Shown here: positions 6,188-6,788 of the stretch, in pieces
Position numbering within the stretch: position 1 is the first letter of the stretch
How the letters are laid out: every line of letters begins with the position of its first letter
Source: Chloroflexota bacterium
GTDB lineage: Bacteria > Chloroflexota > Chloroflexia > JAMDCE01
Direction of reading: 5' to 3'
DNA: 6,788 nt
Assembly: GCA_023489135.1 (NCBI GenBank)
Contig: JAMDCE010000317.1
Span: 1 to 6,788, forward strand
Notes under the pieces: generated by a model
Seen by the model: the letters and a program-made list of their open reading frames with translations, nothing else
Database searches by the model: none
Told to the model about the DNA's origin: nothing
Position numbers and translations under genes: made by a program

Positions 6188-6370
6188 GATGCGATGATCG
6201 GGATAGGCCCGCCGAGTTTGGAAGCCTGAGTTTCCAAACTGGACCCATTTTGGAAAGCAGAGGGTCCACGGCAGATCCTTCTTGGTTATCCTCGTCCAAG
6301 TATTCTGGGACTGGGACATCGACCTAAGCTCATATGAGGACAAGAATACCCCTCCGACGCTTCCGAAATC
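6188..6370. other. Non-coding stretch with two hairpins after the ATPase
   Basis: No supported gene. AGTTTGGAA (6215-6223) pairs with TTCCAAACT (6232-6240), a perfect 9-bp stem. Directly after it TGGACCC (6240-6246) pairs with GGGTCCA (6262-6268). A further TTTTGGAAAG lies between the second pair of arms. The stems could end the ATPase transcript, but no T-run follows. Confidence 0.4.
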
Positions 6371-6397
6371 TCTGAGCGATTCGATGCTAGTTGCCCC
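6371..6397. repeat. Left copy of a perfect 27-bp inverted repeat
   Basis: The 27 bases beginning TCTGAGCGATTCGATG are the exact reverse complement of 6762-6788. The inner boundary is sharp: after CCCC the two copies diverge. The outer boundary cannot be judged because the right copy meets the window edge. The TAG stop of the nucleotidyltransferase frame lies within this copy. Confidence 0.9.
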
Positions 6398-6686
6398 GGG
6401 GATCGGCCAGGAAAATGTCGGCCCCGCGATTCAAGCTCTGTGCGCGCCCCTTAAGCTTGCGTCCCACAGTGGCCAAAGGCGCGAGGTCTGCATCGTCTGT
6501 TACGGTCACCAGCAAATCGGCGTCCTTCGGGTCGGGTTTGCACGTGGTCAACGAGCCAATAAGGGCAATCCGAACCACCCCAGGTAACTGGCTAGCTGTC
6601 CGAGCGAAGGCGACAGCTTCGGCGATGAGCTTACTGCGAGTGGATGGGACTTCTACGGTGGCCCTAGATTCCTCGTGGTCAAACAT
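6387..6686 (-). CDS. Truncated MNT-type nucleotidyltransferase
   Basis: A 99-residue protein of the polymerase-beta/MNT nucleotidyltransferase superfamily, which transfers NMP to protein or small-molecule targets and occurs in toxin-antitoxin and resistance proteins. Helix IAEAVAFARTASQLPGV (21-37) leads into strand VRIALIGS (38-45). The active-site signature is GS (44-45) with D55-A-D57, followed by LLVTV. D90 in GADIFLAD is a candidate third metal ligand. The frame stops at once after LADPRGN, where relatives continue for tens of residues. The stop lies in the 27-bp inverted repeat, so the gene appears cut at the repeat. Start: ATG at 6686, with GGAGG 11 nt upstream and a promoter whose expected start is near 6732. 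An in-frame ATG at 6755 would lie upstream of that start. No HEPN partner is visible, so a toxin-antitoxin role cannot be claimed. Confidence 0.7.
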   Translation of the reverse strand: MFDHEESRATVEVPSTRSKLIAEAVAFARTASQLPGVVRIALIGSLTTCKPDPKDADLLVTVTDDADLAPLATVGRKLKGRAQSLNRGADIFLADPRGN

Positions 6687-6738
6687 CAGGTCAACATCCT
6701 CCAATCGTAACTGGTTCGGCGCATCTCCCATAGCTGAG

Positions 6739-6768
6739 TTTATACAGACGGCCATGGACGAGGGGCAA
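6739..6768 (-). promoter_or_regulatory. Possible promoter of the nucleotidyltransferase, -35 inside the inverted repeat
   Basis: On the minus strand TTGCCC (6768-6763) and TATAAA (6744-6739) are 18 bp apart, with four and five matches to consensus. The -35 hexamer lies in the right copy of the 27-bp inverted repeat and the -10 outside it, so the arrival of the repeat may have created this promoter. Confidence 0.35.
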
Positions 6769-6788
6769 CTAGCATCGAATCGCTCAGA
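6762..6788. repeat. Right copy of the 27-bp inverted repeat, running into the window edge
   Basis: Exact reverse complement of 6371-6397, beginning GGGGCAACTAGCATCG and continuing to the last base of the window, so the true repeat may be longer. The two copies enclose 364 bp holding the nucleotidyltransferase frame. If the match continued, the next bases beyond the window would be GATTTCGGAAGC. Confidence 0.9.

Noticed and set aside
6017..6343. Minus-strand 108-codon frame across the ATPase 3' end
   Set aside because: It overlaps the GGxP region of the ATPase in antisense and has no domain.
6282..6587. Plus-strand 101-codon frame through the inverted repeat
   Set aside because: It is antisense to the nucleotidyltransferase, whose active-site motif supports the other strand.

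Overview
The window looks like bacterial chromosome of roughly 55% G+C (estimated by eye). A Chloroflexota-type lineage is my best guess. The basis is family resemblance only: the CTC-type ribosomal protein L25, the four-CxxC zinc-ribbon protein, the 'TNHGLVL' winged-helix regulator and the archaeal-type ATPase are all familiar from that phylum. No phylogenetic marker settles it.

Left part (1-4225): every gene here lies on the minus strand, so transcription runs right to left. In that order they are: a soluble PAS/PAS histidine kinase (4225-2618); a winged-helix regulator with a 62-residue companion (2468-1881) behind its own predicted promoter and an operator-like palindrome; ribosomal protein L25 (1712-1095); a small four-CxxC zinc-ribbon protein (889-527) with a predicted promoter and a leader of about 120 nt; and the N-terminal part of a two-helix membrane protein (373 to beyond the left edge), preceded by a strong hairpin. 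The kinase begins with what looks like only the last strands of a further PAS domain, with an in-frame stop just upstream. Its 5' end may therefore be eroded.

Middle (about 4226-5450): about 1.2 kb with no gene I can support. It holds signs of recombination: an unoccupied or degenerate stretch, a clean bidirectional hairpin terminator, the 3' end of a tRNA (acceptor and T-arm of tRNA-Gly type) with no matching 5' half, three direct repeats spaced exactly 35 bp apart that resemble an IS21-family terminus, and a pair of dyads. The simplest reading is the edge of an integrated element: native DNA (tRNA 3' end and its terminator) on the left, foreign DNA on the right.

Right part (5380-6788): a plus-strand P-loop ATPase of the archaeal/STAND type with an unusually clear promoter. 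Two copies of the same palindrome cover its -35 region and sit just after its -10. The ATPase lacks its middle and its C-terminal part. It is followed by hairpin-rich non-coding DNA and then by a truncated minus-strand nucleotidyltransferase enclosed by a perfect 27-bp inverted repeat. The repeat supplies both the stop codon and the -35 box of that gene, and the second copy runs into the window edge. I see no complete new defence or mobile system. The most notable structures are the tRNA/repeat boundary, the twin-operator ATPase and the inverted-repeat nucleotidyltransferase.
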